Positions 53,751-62,258 of a stretch of DNA of 62,298 bases are shown here, in pieces. A model generated the notes under the pieces. The model ran no database searches. It was not told where the DNA came from and saw only the letters and a program-made list of their open reading frames with translations. Numbering within the stretch: position 1 is the first letter of the stretch; each line of letters starts with the position of its first letter. The stretch is from positions 1 to 62,298 of the forward strand of contig JAKASQ010000006.1 in assembly GCA_021828195.1 (NCBI GenBank), read 5' to 3'. Source of the DNA: Thermoplasmata archaeon. GTDB taxonomy: Archaea; Thermoplasmatota; Thermoplasmata; Lutacidiplasmatales; UBA184. A program made the position numbers and the translations under genes.

Positions 53751-54479
53751 TCACGGGTGGGAGCGCGTAGGGGGACCGCTACTTAAGGCTGGCGAGGGAG
53801 CGGACGCGGCCGCCTCCGCGGAGGGTAGGTAGCCGGTTTCGGAGCGTACCCGGGCGAGGAATTCGAGGGTGCGCTTCCAGGCGTCGTTCGCGGCCCGGTC
53901 CTCGTGCCCTTCCCAACCCGGGCGTTGGAACGCGTGACGAACCTGGGGGTACACCTGCACGTCGACCCGTCGCTTGGCATGGTTGAGAGCGGGCAGGAGC
54001 GCCGAGAAGGCCCAGCCCGTGACCTTCTCGTCGTCCGAGGCCAGGATCAGGAGGAGCGGTCCCCGGAGCCCGTTGACCTCCTGCGGGTGTTCGATGCGGC
54101 CGTAGGAGTCGATGCAGAAGTCGAACGGAAGCCGGCAGGCTCCGAGGAGCGCGTACCCACCACCCATGCTGAAGCCGATGGCCCCGACGCGCGCCCCCGG
54201 ATCGAGCCGCGCGGAGACCTCCCTCCTCGCCCGATCGAGCATCGCGAGCACGTGGGCCTCCGTGAGCGCGCCCTGCATCGCGAGCGCTCCTTCCAGGCTC
54301 TGGGCTGTTCGGCCGCCGTAGAGATCCACCGCCACGGTGGGGAAGCCCTCGTGGGCGAGGGATGCCGCGACCCCCCGGATGATGGGAGTGTAGCCGAAGA
54401 TCTCGTGGACGAGGACGAGCCCGACCGACCCGCCGCGACCGAACGCTTCGAATCCTCCGGGCGCGGTCCCTTCGGGCAT
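53751..54479 (-). CDS. Dienelactone hydrolase family protein
   Basis: From the ATG at 54479 (MPEGTAPGGFEAFGRGG) the ~242-residue alpha/beta hydrolase has LVLVHEIFGYTPIIRGVAASLAHEGF, nucleophile elbow GFSMGGGYALL (Ser instead of the usual Cys), LILASDDEKVT (Asp) and VRHAFQRPG (His). It hydrolyses an ester or lactone of unknown identity. It lies between tyrS and L7Ae on the same strand. Confidence 0.85.
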   Translation of the reverse strand: MPEGTAPGGFEAFGRGGSVGLVLVHEIFGYTPIIRGVAASLAHEGFPTVAVDLYGGRTAQSLEGALAMQGALTEAHVLAMLDRARREVSARLDPGARVGAIGFSMGGGYALLGACRLPFDFCIDSYGRIEHPQEVNGLRGPLLLILASDDEKVTGWAFSALLPALNHAKRRVDVQVYPQVRHAFQRPGWEGHEDRAANDAWKRTLEFLARVRSETGYLPSAEAAASAPSPALSSGPPTRSHP

Positions 54480-54532
54480 GGGCGAGGTCTTTCGCAGACC
54501 CCAGCCCCCCATGGGGCTCCTGCGCTATCTAA

Positions 54533-55588
54533 CTAGGGAAGGCCGAGGAACGAGGTCGGGGAGACCTCGGGGTGGTCAGTGAAGTAGCGGCGGACCGGTT
54601 CGATCAACCGGTCGAGCCCGACCATCACCCCCGACTTCAGGTCCTGGGGGTGGAGCTTCCCGGACTCCCACTCGGCCCGGAAGCCGGCCGAATCCTGGAA
54701 CGTGAGGGGCCCTCCGTACTTCGCCGCCCGAGGGATCTCGATCGATCCGAGCCAGGGGAGGATCACGTACTCCACCAGCTCCACGACCGGATTCCCTGTG
54801 ACCTGCTTCGCGGGGCAGAACGCCCCGGCGATACGTGCGGCGATCTCCTCGGAGGGAGCCGGCAGGGCGATCGCGGTGGCCGGATCCGATTTCGACATCT
54901 TGCCCTCGAACGCGCCGCTGGAAGGATCCATCCGACCCCCGCCCTTCAGCGAGGAAAGGAGCGGTGTGTGGATGCCCACCGGGGTGGGCCACCCGCGCTG
55001 GTGTGCGACCTCGCGCGCGAGCGCGTGGGCCCGTCGCTGGTCCATCCCACCGTAGGCGATGTCCACGGGAAGTTCGAAGATATCGGCGACCTGCATGGCC
55101 GGATAGAACAGCTTGGAGGTGTCCAGCGTCGCTTCCTCCTCATGGCGGCCCATGATCGACATCGCGCGCTTCGTTCGGGCGAGGGTGGTCGACTTCGCAA
55201 CCCGCACGACCCGGGCCCAGTAGTCGGCGCGGTCCGTCAGTTCGCTCGCCCATCGGAAGCGGGCGCGGTCCGGGTCGACCCCGAGAGCGGTGAAGCCGGC
55301 CTGCATGTAGCGACCCGAGGCCCGGATCCGCTCGAGATCGCCCCCGAGCTTGTCGTTGATCCAGGCGTGCCAGTCGGCGAGGAAGACGGTCACGTCGCAC
55401 CCGGCCTCCTGCAAATCGCGGATCTTGCGCGTGGTGATGAAGTGGGCGACCGTCAGCATTCCCGACGGCTCGAAGCCGATGTACGCCCGCGGCCGGTCGT
55501 TCGTGGCGACGAGGGCACGTAGCTCCTCCGGGGTGAGCACTTCCTGGGCCCGCCGGCCGATGCGCTCGATCCGCTCCTCGGTATCCAC
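54533..55588 (-). CDS. tyrS: Tyrosyl-tRNA synthetase
   Basis: The 351-residue class I synthetase has YIGFEPSGMLTVAHFI (HIGH-like TVAHF), the substrate-binding FYPAMQVADIFELPVDIAYGGMDQRRAH and EGKMSKSDP (KMSKS). This is the archaeal/eukaryotic type lacking the bacterial S4 domain. Start is GTG at 55588 with the TATA block ggtaaatag ~27 bases upstream, so the mRNA is leaderless. Confidence 0.95.
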   Translation of the reverse strand: MDTEERIERIGRRAQEVLTPEELRALVATNDRPRAYIGFEPSGMLTVAHFITTRKIRDLQEAGCDVTVFLADWHAWINDKLGGDLERIRASGRYMQAGFTALGVDPDRARFRWASELTDRADYWARVVRVAKSTTLARTKRAMSIMGRHEEEATLDTSKLFYPAMQVADIFELPVDIAYGGMDQRRAHALAREVAHQRGWPTPVGIHTPLLSSLKGGGRMDPSSGAFEGKMSKSDPATAIALPAPSEEIAARIAGAFCPAKQVTGNPVVELVEYVILPWLGSIEIPRAAKYGGPLTFQDSAGFRAEWESGKLHPQDLKSGVMVGLDRLIEPVRRYFTDHPEVSPTSFLGLP

Positions 55589-55610
55589 GACCCGCGCGAG
55601 GGGGGCCGCA

Positions 55611-55619
55611 CTATTTACC
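55611..55619 (-). promoter_or_regulatory. TATA box for tyrS
   Basis: Minus-strand ggtaaatag centred ~27 bases before the GTG at 55588. Confidence 0.6.
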
Positions 55620-55683
55620 TGTCGTTTCGACCGCGCTCGGCGGGCCGGTGCGGGCCGGCGGCTCCCTCCTCCCCGGGACCCAG

Positions 55684-55691
55684 GCTAAATA
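55684..55691 (+). promoter_or_regulatory. TATA box for the SRP RNA gene
   Basis: gctaaata centred ~25 bases before the predicted 5' end of the SRP RNA (55713). Confidence 0.55.
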
Positions 55692-55712
55692 CGGGGACGA
55701 GGTTGGTTCCCC

Positions 55713-56023
55713 GCTAGGCTTGACCGGGGGGTTGGGCGTCCCCTTGTACACCGAAACCGTCCTTAGCGGGGGTGACAGGTAGGAGCGACGTGTGGGGGAG
55801 GAGTACGTCTTGCGTTGCTTCGTCGACGCTCTGTTCCACTGGGCCGCGGGCACTGCGATGAACGCTCGGAGGAGCGATCTAGCGGTTATCCATCACGGGC
55901 ACCGGGTCAGGTCCTGACGGGAGCAGCCTTACCGTGACCCGTCGACGCTGGTGGGGCGACGGGGCTGAGGAGCGCGCAAGATCAACGCACACCTTCTCCG
56001 GGCGGCCATCCTATCGGCCTAGC
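55713..56023 (+). ncRNA. Archaeal 7S signal recognition particle RNA
   Basis: The 5' end (gctaggc, then ccggggggttgggcgtcccc and ccgaaaccg) matches the start of archaeal SRP RNAs, including the helix 3/4 loop region. The 5' gctaggc pairs with gcctagc at 56017-56023 (helix 1), giving ~311 bases, the usual size. Helix 8 is recognisable at ~55898-55940: ggtcaggtcc, loop tgac (55915-55918), gg, gagcagcc, the SRP54-binding site. The tetraloop is UGAC, of the URRC type, where most have GNAR. A TATA block lies 25 bases upstream. Open frames over this stretch on the minus strand are not genes. Confidence 0.93.
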
Positions 56024-56105
56024 ACGCCCACCTTCACGTGCAGTACAGCACCCCCACCCCCCTCTTTCCATTGGAGATTCCCGGCACGTCCCGCCGAGCG
56101 GAGAC

Positions 56106-56582
56106 CTACCAGCCTTCGCTCGCGGGGTCGACCGCGTGGCGGCCCATCGCACGCCGGCGATCCTCGGGGATCGCTTTCTTCTCTCCTTTGGCGTAGTCGT
56201 AACAGACGACGACCGAGCGACCTCGGGCGACGACTTCCTTCCCCCCCTTCCGGGAAAACCGGTACAGAAGAACGAAGCTCGTTCGCCCGAGCGGTCGAGC
56301 GACCGCGACCTCTCCGAGGATCTCCTCTCCGTAGAGGACCGGTGCGAAGTATCTGCAGAGGGCTTCTGCGATGATGATGTCGAGTTGAGAGGGAGGGAGG
56401 TGAGGGGGAGAGTTCGAGAGGAGCGGCAGGTAGTACTCGCAACGCAGCGTCTCCATGAACCCGAAGTACGCGGCGTGATTGAGGTGCCCGAGAACGTCGA
56501 GGTATCGGTACTCGATGTAGAATCGTCGGTGAGTAGGCCAGGGTACGGCGGGCTCGGGAGCGATCGGGGCCGCCATCCGCAT
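56106..56582 (-). CDS. Hotdog-fold acyl-CoA thioesterase
   Basis: The 158-residue protein has YIEYRYLDVLGHLNHAAYFGFMETLRCEYY, the 4-hydroxybenzoyl-CoA thioesterase signature with Asp-x3-His and the hot-dog helix, then strands LGRTSFVLLYRFSRKG and ARGRSVVVCYDY. It hydrolyses an acyl-CoA of unknown chain. The ATG at 56582 is preceded at ~22 bases by a TATA block. It is divergent from glyA. Confidence 0.85.
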   Translation of the reverse strand: MRMAAPIAPEPAVPWPTHRRFYIEYRYLDVLGHLNHAAYFGFMETLRCEYYLPLLSNSPPHLPPSQLDIIIAEALCRYFAPVLYGEEILGEVAVARPLGRTSFVLLYRFSRKGGKEVVARGRSVVVCYDYAKGEKKAIPEDRRRAMGRHAVDPASEGW

Positions 56583-56599
56583 GGGTCCACGGGGTTGGC

Positions 56600-56609
56600 G
56601 AATATATGG
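56600..56609. promoter_or_regulatory. TATA element between thioesterase and glyA
   Basis: gaatatatgg is the only A/T block in this gap. It is placed ~22 bases before the thioesterase ATG on the minus strand, and could also start glyA transcription near 56630. Confidence 0.5.
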
Positions 56610-56730
56610 GTGGGGGTGTAACGGGGGCGGAGCGTGGGGCCCGTGCGCCCCGCGGGGAGCAGCGAAGGCCGTGACCGGTTCCAGTGGAACAGGAGGGGTG
56701 GGGGGGACTGCCGCACCGACTCCGGGAGAG

Positions 56731-58023
56731 ATGGCCGGGATCGTGCAACAGATCCGGCAGACCGTCCGCCATCACTCCACCCGCTTCGAGGTGGCGATCC
56801 CGCTCATCGCGAGCGAGAACCTATTGTCGCCGTATGCGAAGGAGCTCCTGATCAGCGACTTTCACTCCCGGTACGCGGAAGGATTGCCCGGGGAGCGGTA
56901 CTACGAGGGGAACGAGGACGTCGACCGAGTCGAGAACGTCTGCCTCGGCCTCGCGCGCCGCCTCTTCCGGTGCTCGTTCGCCGACGTCCGCCCCATCTCG
57001 GGCACGGTCGCGAACCTCGCCGTCCTGAAGGCATTCGCCGAGCCGGGCGATCTGGTCGGAACGAACCGGCTCGCGAACGGGGCGCACATCTCGAGCGCGT
57101 CGTTCGGCGCGTTCGGGCTCCGGGGGGTCAAACCGGTCTACTACGCCTGGGATGAAGAGCGCATGACGATCGACGTCGCGAAGACGCGCGAGATCCTCAA
57201 GGCCGTTCGGCCGAAGCTCTGTCTGTTCGGACTCTCGGTGTTCCTGTTCCCACAGCCGATCGAGGAGCTTCGGAGCACGCTCGAGGAGATCGGCGCGAAG
57301 GGCTGGTACGACGCGGCCCACGTACTCGGCCTGATCGCCGGCGGGCAGTTCCAAGATCCGCTCCGCGAGGGGGCCACGGTCATCTCCGCCTCGACCCACA
57401 AGACGCTCCCCGGCCCCCAGCACGGGATCCTCCTTGGGGGGGCCCCTGATGAGGAGACGGTCCGGCGCCTGCAATCCGCCGCGTTCCCCGGCGTCACGAG
57501 CAACCACCACCTCCATACCATGGCGGCCCTCGCGGTCAGCCTCGCCGAGCACATCGAGTTCGGCCGCGACTACGCCCGGCAGACGATCGCCAACGCCCAG
57601 GCGCTCGCGCAGGCGCTCTACGAGCGGGGCTTCGAGGTCCTCGCTCCGAAGCTCGGGTTCACGCGCTCCCACACGATCGCGGTCCGGGTCGCGCGCGAAG
57701 GCGGAGGAGAGACGGTCGCGCATCGGCTCGCGGACGCCGGCATCATCACGAACAAGAATCTGCTTCCGGGCGACGCGAGCCCGAAGCATCCACAAGGGAT
57801 CCGCCTCGGCACGCCCGAGCTCACGCGCGTGGGAATGACCGAGAAGGAGATGGTTCGTGTGGCCGAACTGTTCGAGATGTTGCTCCACCAGGGCCGATCG
57901 ACGGGGGAGGTTCGAGAGGCGGCGACCGCGCTCAAGTCCCCGTTCACGACCATTCGCTACTGTTTCGGTGCCGGCGAGTCGGCGTACCGGTACTACGATC
58001 TAGTCGGCCGAGATCCGAGCTAG
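56731..58023 (+). CDS. glyA: Serine hydroxymethyltransferase
   Basis: The ~430-residue PLP enzyme has IPLIASENLLSPYAKELLISDFHSRYAEGLPGERYYEGNE order of motifs, YDAAHVLGLIAGGQF, and the PLP-Lys segment VISASTHKTLPGPQHG. It interconverts serine and glycine with a pterin cofactor. I chose the ATG at 56731 after a GGGAG ribosome-binding site; GTG 56671 would add 20 Gly-rich residues. Its 3' end overlaps the convergent gene by 80 bases. Confidence 0.93.
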   Translation: MAGIVQQIRQTVRHHSTRFEVAIPLIASENLLSPYAKELLISDFHSRYAEGLPGERYYEGNEDVDRVENVCLGLARRLFRCSFADVRPISGTVANLAVLKAFAEPGDLVGTNRLANGAHISSASFGAFGLRGVKPVYYAWDEERMTIDVAKTREILKAVRPKLCLFGLSVFLFPQPIEELRSTLEEIGAKGWYDAAHVLGLIAGGQFQDPLREGATVISASTHKTLPGPQHGILLGGAPDEETVRRLQSAAFPGVTSNHHLHTMAALAVSLAEHIEFGRDYARQTIANAQALAQALYERGFEVLAPKLGFTRSHTIAVRVAREGGGETVAHRLADAGIITNKNLLPGDASPKHPQGIRLGTPELTRVGMTEKEMVRVAELFEMLLHQGRSTGEVREAATALKSPFTTIRYCFGAGESAYRYYDLVGRDPS

Positions 58024-58465
58024 CGCCCCTCCCACACCCTCCGCCCGGGGGCTCCTCGAGGTACAGCTCCGCGCGAAGATCGACCCGCGGTCGAGCCCGC
58101 GCGGGGTCGATCGTTACCCGTGGTAGTGGCTCCGTGCTCTCGATGAACACGGCCCGCCCTTCCCGATCCAGCGTCGCGTGCAGGCTGCCGTCGGCGACCA
58201 TCGATCCCAACCAGTCCGCGAGCCGTTCCGGCCCCGGCGAGGGCCGAAGACCATCGCGCAAGGCCGCGAAGTCGAGGGGGCCATATCGCGCGAGGGCATC
58301 GAGGACGGACTGACGGCCCCGGACCAGTCGCTCGAGTTCGCGGGCGTGCCCGCCCCGGTGGGGTCGTGCGCGCCAGAGAATTCCGGTCGCGGCCACGGCG
58401 CCCCCGCCGATCAGAGCACCCCCCAGGAGCGGCAGCATGCCACGTGGGAGGACGATGGGGTCCAT
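57944..58465 (-). CDS. Membrane-anchored winged-helix-like hypothetical protein
   Basis: The 173-residue product has one N-terminal membrane helix (residues ~10-31), a short basic stretch, then a winged-helix-like segment (VLDALARYGPLDFAALRDGL, then LADWLGSMVADGSLHATLDREGRAVFIES), and a disordered Gly/Arg/Ser-rich tail. The last 27 codons overlap glyA. It follows thpR by 56 bases on the same strand and may be co-transcribed with the HerA-like gene. Function unknown. Confidence 0.55.
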   Translation of the reverse strand: MDPIVLPRGMLPLLGGALIGGGAVAATGILWRARPHRGGHARELERLVRGRQSVLDALARYGPLDFAALRDGLRPSPGPERLADWLGSMVADGSLHATLDREGRAVFIESTEPLPRVTIDPARARPRVDLRAELYLEEPPGGGCGRGASSDLGRLDRSTGTPTRRHRNSSEWS

Positions 58466-58521
58466 CTCCCGGAGCTACCGCACGGGCGATGAAACGTGAG
58501 GACCGCGCGGGGGGACCGGCC

Positions 58522-59058
58522 TCAGGCGAGTTCGGAGGGGCTTCCCAGCTCCGCGCTCGCGATCGTGCGGTGGATGGGCCCGTCTCGGGTGAGCGTGCTT
58601 TCCTTGAGCGCGATCGCACGGACGAAAACGGAGAGCGGGCCCGGTCCCCCACCGCTGGCCAACACCTCACGGGCGACGACACGTTCGGCATCCGAGCGGA
58701 CCCGGAACCAGGTGAGATGCGGGACGAACGGTCGGTCCTCCGAGGGAAACCCGACCCGAGAGAGGCGGCGATCGAGATGGGCGACGAGGTCGATGAGGGC
58801 CGCCCGACCATCCGTGATCCCGCGCCAGACTACCTTTGGGTCGCGCGGGGAGGGGAACGCCCCGGTCCCTTCGATCGTGATCAAGAACGGTGCCGATCCC
58901 CGAGCCACCTCCGATAGGGCATCGACGACCGCAGGGACCGACGCGGCGGGCAGATCCGCGAAAAAGCGCAACGTGAGGTGATCCGACGGCGGGATCGCCC
59001 GCCCGCTCGTGGGGATCGGGGCGGCCGAGGGAAGGTCGATGGCGACGAACGCACGCAT
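58522..59058 (-). CDS. thpR: RNA 2',3'-cyclic phosphodiesterase (2'-5' RNA ligase family, ThpR)
   Basis: From the ATG at 59058 (MRAFVAIDLP) the 178-residue protein has both HxTx motifs of the 2H phosphoesterase fold: DHLTLRFF (His27-x-Thr29) and PHLTWFRV (His114-x-Thr116). The helix between strand 1 and the first motif is shorter than in most ThpR proteins. It opens 2',3'-cyclic phosphates or ligates tRNA halves. It lies 25 bases after the HerA-like gene. Confidence 0.88.
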   Translation of the reverse strand: MRAFVAIDLPSAAPIPTSGRAIPPSDHLTLRFFADLPAASVPAVVDALSEVARGSAPFLITIEGTGAFPSPRDPKVVWRGITDGRAALIDLVAHLDRRLSRVGFPSEDRPFVPHLTWFRVRSDAERVVAREVLASGGGPGPLSVFVRAIALKESTLTRDGPIHRTIASAELGSPSELA

Positions 59059-59083
59059 CGCCACTCCCAGGGAGCAGAACCAT

Positions 59084-61660
59084 CTATCGATTGTCGCTCC
59101 CCGATCGCACCGCGCAACCGGCCAGGGTCCACACTTGAGCACGGTCGATTCCCGCCCCCTCCTCCCGAAGCACCGCGCGCACCCGCCGCGCCCGGAGGGC
59201 ATCGGAGACCAGGAACAGCGCGAAAGCGCCGTGGCGAGCCGCCTTGCGAAGTCCGTGCCGTATTCGTTCCCGACGGAGCGCACCCGATACTTCCGCCTCT
59301 ACGTGAACGTTCTTTCCGTGAAAGAATCGCCACGCCCATTCCGTGCGTGCGCGATCGATCGCTACCGCGAGCTCGCTTGGGGGACGACGCGGGAGGGGAT
59401 CCGCGAGGAGACGAAGGCGCGCGTCCGGCAGTGTCGTGTCGAAACGGCCCTGGCGGACGATCTCCAGACGGTGACCCTTGCGGGCGAAGATACGGAACGC
59501 CGCGAGGAGGAGGGCGCGGTGCTCCGCGGATTCCCGGATCGCTCCGGTGGGGGCCCCGAGACCGAGGATGCGTTCGCCGCTCGGAGTGAGCCGGCAGCCC
59601 TCCTCGGTCCGCTCGATCCACTTCCACCGCTCGATCTGCCTCCAGCGGTCCAGGAGCTGGGCCGCGTCGGGAGAGCTGCCAGGAAGCTCGAGTGCGCGCC
59701 CGACCACCTCTTCGGGTGGAAGCGGACGGCCTTGTTCCGACGCCCCGAGCACTGCGAGTAGCAAGCGCTCGCTGGCCAGATCGGGGCCCCGGGGGGTAGA
59801 CGGGGTCGTGTCGAAAGAGACGCCGTACGTCCGCTGAGTCCGGCGGACAGTCTCCAACCAGGCCGACGGGTCCGGTTCGGGCGGGTTCGCGACGAGCAAG
59901 GTCGATCCCGCGCGACCCGTCCCAGAATCGACCGCGATGGCCTCCCCGATCGGAAGTGTCGCGAGCTGCTCCGGAGCGTCGCGGCTCAATAGGCCGAGCC
60001 AGCGCGCCGTGCCGAACGCTCCCGAGCGCGGGACCCGGAAGCTCAGGTGCGTTCCGACCGCACCGGTGGCGGCCTCGCGCGCTTCCCGACCCAGCCGAGA
60101 GGGGAACTGGGTCGAGACGATGGCGCGGACGCCGAACTTGCGGCCCTCGGTGAGAACCTCGGCCAGGAGCGGCGGCGAGAACCCCTGGGCTTCATCCAGC
60201 AGCAGGAGCACGGGAGCACCTGTGCCGTCGCCCGGCGATCGGGCGGCGATCCCCAGATAGATCCGCGCGAGCAGGAGGGTGCCGGCGAGAGCCGCGGCTT
60301 CGGGGCCGAGCTGGGCGAAGGAGAGCCGAACCAACAACGAACGACGGGCAGCGAGGACGGAGGGGATTGACACCGCATGGTCCGACGGTGCGAGGAGCTC
60401 GCGCAATTCGGGCACCAGCGTGATCTTGGAGAGGCGGGTCGCGGCCGACCACAGAAAGTCCGGCTGTCGCTTGAGCAGAGGACCGAGTTCCTCGAGGAAG
60501 CCCGCGAGTTCGGGCCGTTGAGTGGCCAGTCGCGCGGCCTCCCTCCGGTCCGGACTGGACAAGAGGTCGGAGAGGTCGATGAGCGAGCCCGATTGCTCCT
60601 GCGCGAGCCGAACGAACGTGTCGAAGATCCGCTCGAGGCGGAACCCCCAGTACATCGCCTCTCCGTCGGGCGTGAGCCGCTTCAGCGCGGCCACTAGGTG
60701 GGCCGCAGATCGATCGTCGCCTTCGCGCGGACCGCGTGCGAGAATGTCGATCCCCGGCACGGGACGCTGGGTGACGTCGACGGCAACAACCCGATCCCGC
60801 ACGGGGAGGCTGAGGCGGGAGACGATCGCGACCGAAAGGTCCCCATGCAGGTCGAGTGCCACCACCGAGCGACCTCGACGGATCGCCGATGCGGCGACCT
60901 CGGCCAAGAAGGTGGTCTTCCCCGACCCGGAGGCCCCGAAGGCGCAGAGGTGCCCCCGTTCCCAGGGGAAGGAGCGCGCGCGACGAGCCGGTGGAGGTAG
61001 CTCCGGGCTGGGCGCGAGGGGGTACGGCGTGCATAGGATCCACGCGGAACGGGGGAGAGCACCTACGGTTCGCCGTCTCCATTCGCGCCGGGAGCGGAAT
61101 CGAGAGAGCGCGTGCGGGTGGCAGGGACGATCGAGGGCGTCGGCCCACTGCCGGGCGAGGGCAAGGCCCGTGGCCCTATACGCCGGTTCGAGGGTGGAGG
61201 GGTCCGGAGTCGCAACGCGAAAGCGACGTGCGATCCACAGGGCGCCTTCCGGAGCGCGTAGCCAGTACGTCTGGACCCCCGCCCACGCTCCGTCCGCGGG
61301 CTGCAACACGACCGCCCCGGCGGGAACTTCGGGCGGAGGTCGATCTCCCGCCTTGGAACGGGACGGGGACACTTGCAGCACCCCGGAGCGTTCGCGCCAG
61401 TCCGGCGGCGGATCGAACGGGGCCGGAGCGGCCGACTCTCGTGTGCTCGCCCGGGCCGCCCCGGCTCCGTACACAAGCGACCGAAGGGAGCTCGGACGGA
61501 TCGTGATCTGCGGAGGAGCGCCCGCGATCCGCTGTTCGAAGACCGCACCGGCGGGATCCGAAGCGGTCACGATCGCGCGTGCGAGGTTCTGGTAGAGTCG
61601 CGCTCGGATTTCTGGGGGCCCGGTGCATCGGAGGGTGGCGATTGACCGATCCACGGTCAT
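59084..61660 (-). CDS. HerA/VirB4-like ATPase with winged-helix and nuclease-like C-terminus
   Basis: The 858-residue protein has an N-terminal alpha/beta region (1-200) and a HerA/FtsK-superfamily ATPase with Walker A GASGSGKTT (242-250), LDLHGD, Walker B LLLLDEAQ (485-492) and sensor STQFPSRLG. A winged-helix-like region follows (~630-700, ending RLTPSGERILGLG). The last domain (~705-840) has a pattern like restriction-type nucleases: LPDAR (Asp747), NVHVEAEVS (Glu788, Glu790) and a helix with Lys806. Similar ATPases drive DNA transfer in conjugative elements; whether the last domain cuts DNA is inference. It is first in a minus-strand run with thpR and a membrane protein. Confidence 0.7.
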   Translation of the reverse strand: MTVDRSIATLRCTGPPEIRARLYQNLARAIVTASDPAGAVFEQRIAGAPPQITIRPSSLRSLVYGAGAARASTRESAAPAPFDPPPDWRERSGVLQVSPSRSKAGDRPPPEVPAGAVVLQPADGAWAGVQTYWLRAPEGALWIARRFRVATPDPSTLEPAYRATGLALARQWADALDRPCHPHALSRFRSRREWRRRTVGALPRSAWILCTPYPLAPSPELPPPARRARSFPWERGHLCAFGASGSGKTTFLAEVAASAIRRGRSVVALDLHGDLSVAIVSRLSLPVRDRVVAVDVTQRPVPGIDILARGPREGDDRSAAHLVAALKRLTPDGEAMYWGFRLERIFDTFVRLAQEQSGSLIDLSDLLSSPDRREAARLATQRPELAGFLEELGPLLKRQPDFLWSAATRLSKITLVPELRELLAPSDHAVSIPSVLAARRSLLVRLSFAQLGPEAAALAGTLLLARIYLGIAARSPGDGTGAPVLLLLDEAQGFSPPLLAEVLTEGRKFGVRAIVSTQFPSRLGREAREAATGAVGTHLSFRVPRSGAFGTARWLGLLSRDAPEQLATLPIGEAIAVDSGTGRAGSTLLVANPPEPDPSAWLETVRRTQRTYGVSFDTTPSTPRGPDLASERLLLAVLGASEQGRPLPPEEVVGRALELPGSSPDAAQLLDRWRQIERWKWIERTEEGCRLTPSGERILGLGAPTGAIRESAEHRALLLAAFRIFARKGHRLEIVRQGRFDTTLPDARLRLLADPLPRRPPSELAVAIDRARTEWAWRFFHGKNVHVEAEVSGALRRERIRHGLRKAARHGAFALFLVSDALRARRVRAVLREEGAGIDRAQVWTLAGCAVRSGSDNR

Positions 61661-62174
61661 GGGGACCTCGAGCCTGGTGCGACCGGAGGCTCCGCGCGAA
61701 GGCGGTCTTGTCGTGTTCGGCTTCGAACGGGTTCGGCGGGAAGTGGTTCTCTGGGCATCCCTATGGGATTCATGGACTCTCCAAAGCGGTGGCCCGCACG
61801 AGGGGTTCCGCGAACACTCGGGCGGACATCGCGGTGAGTGCTGCAGTCTCGATGGGGATCGTCGAGAATCCGGCCGGGCTGGGGCTCGCCATAGCCGGAG
61901 GCGAGTGGTCGATTCGCGCGCTCCGGTTACGTTCGGTCAGGCGAGTGATCCACGGTAGGCACGGGCGGGTCGGCAAGGCGGTGCCTGCGGCCCGGCTGGT
62001 GCGAAGCGGGGGTCGTCGGATCGATCCACGTCGGCGAGGAATCGGCTTCCAGGGGGAGGGAGCGGGGACCTGCGTTCGAGGGAGGGAATCCGTTCATGCA
62101 GCAAAGCGACGCACGCGCCCGGAGGGGTCAATCGTGCGGTCCCGCCGAACGGTGAACGATGGGTCGACGCCCGG

Positions 62175-62194
62175 CTAGGAGCCTGTAGCATTAC
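62175..62194 (-). repeat. Right copy of a 20-base inverted repeat
   Basis: Reverse-complement partner of 106-125 (19 of 20). It lies just before the promoter of the last gene. A chance match at this length in 62 kb is not excluded. Confidence 0.35.
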
Positions 62195-62229
62195 CGGCAG
62201 TGGAGTCTGACGGCAGGTCGACCGACGGT

Positions 62230-62236
62230 ACTATAG
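62230..62236 (+). promoter_or_regulatory. TATA box for the last gene
   Basis: actatag is centred 26 bases before the ATG at 62259, the leaderless spacing seen elsewhere in the window. Confidence 0.55.
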
Positions 62237-62258
62237 CCGGGTTCGTCTATCGCGGGGT

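Larger units (their letters stand above)
61661..62258. other. 598-base stretch without a recognised gene
   Basis: It lies between the HerA-like gene and the last gene. Open frames exist on both strands (for example plus 61579-62178), but none shows a family motif or a convincing start, and composition is Arg/Gly-rich as in shadow frames. No tRNA, SRP or RNase P pattern was seen. Near the end lies a 20-base copy of the left-end repeat. Confidence 0.4.

Noticed and set aside
54951-54958. gaggaaag, resembling the RNase P RNA core motif
   Set aside because: It lies inside the tyrS coding region and the other conserved RNase P RNA blocks are absent.
55611-56775. Minus-strand open frames across the SRP RNA
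   Set aside because: The strand-specific RNA signature, closing helix and TATA box explain the stretch; the frames have no protein features.
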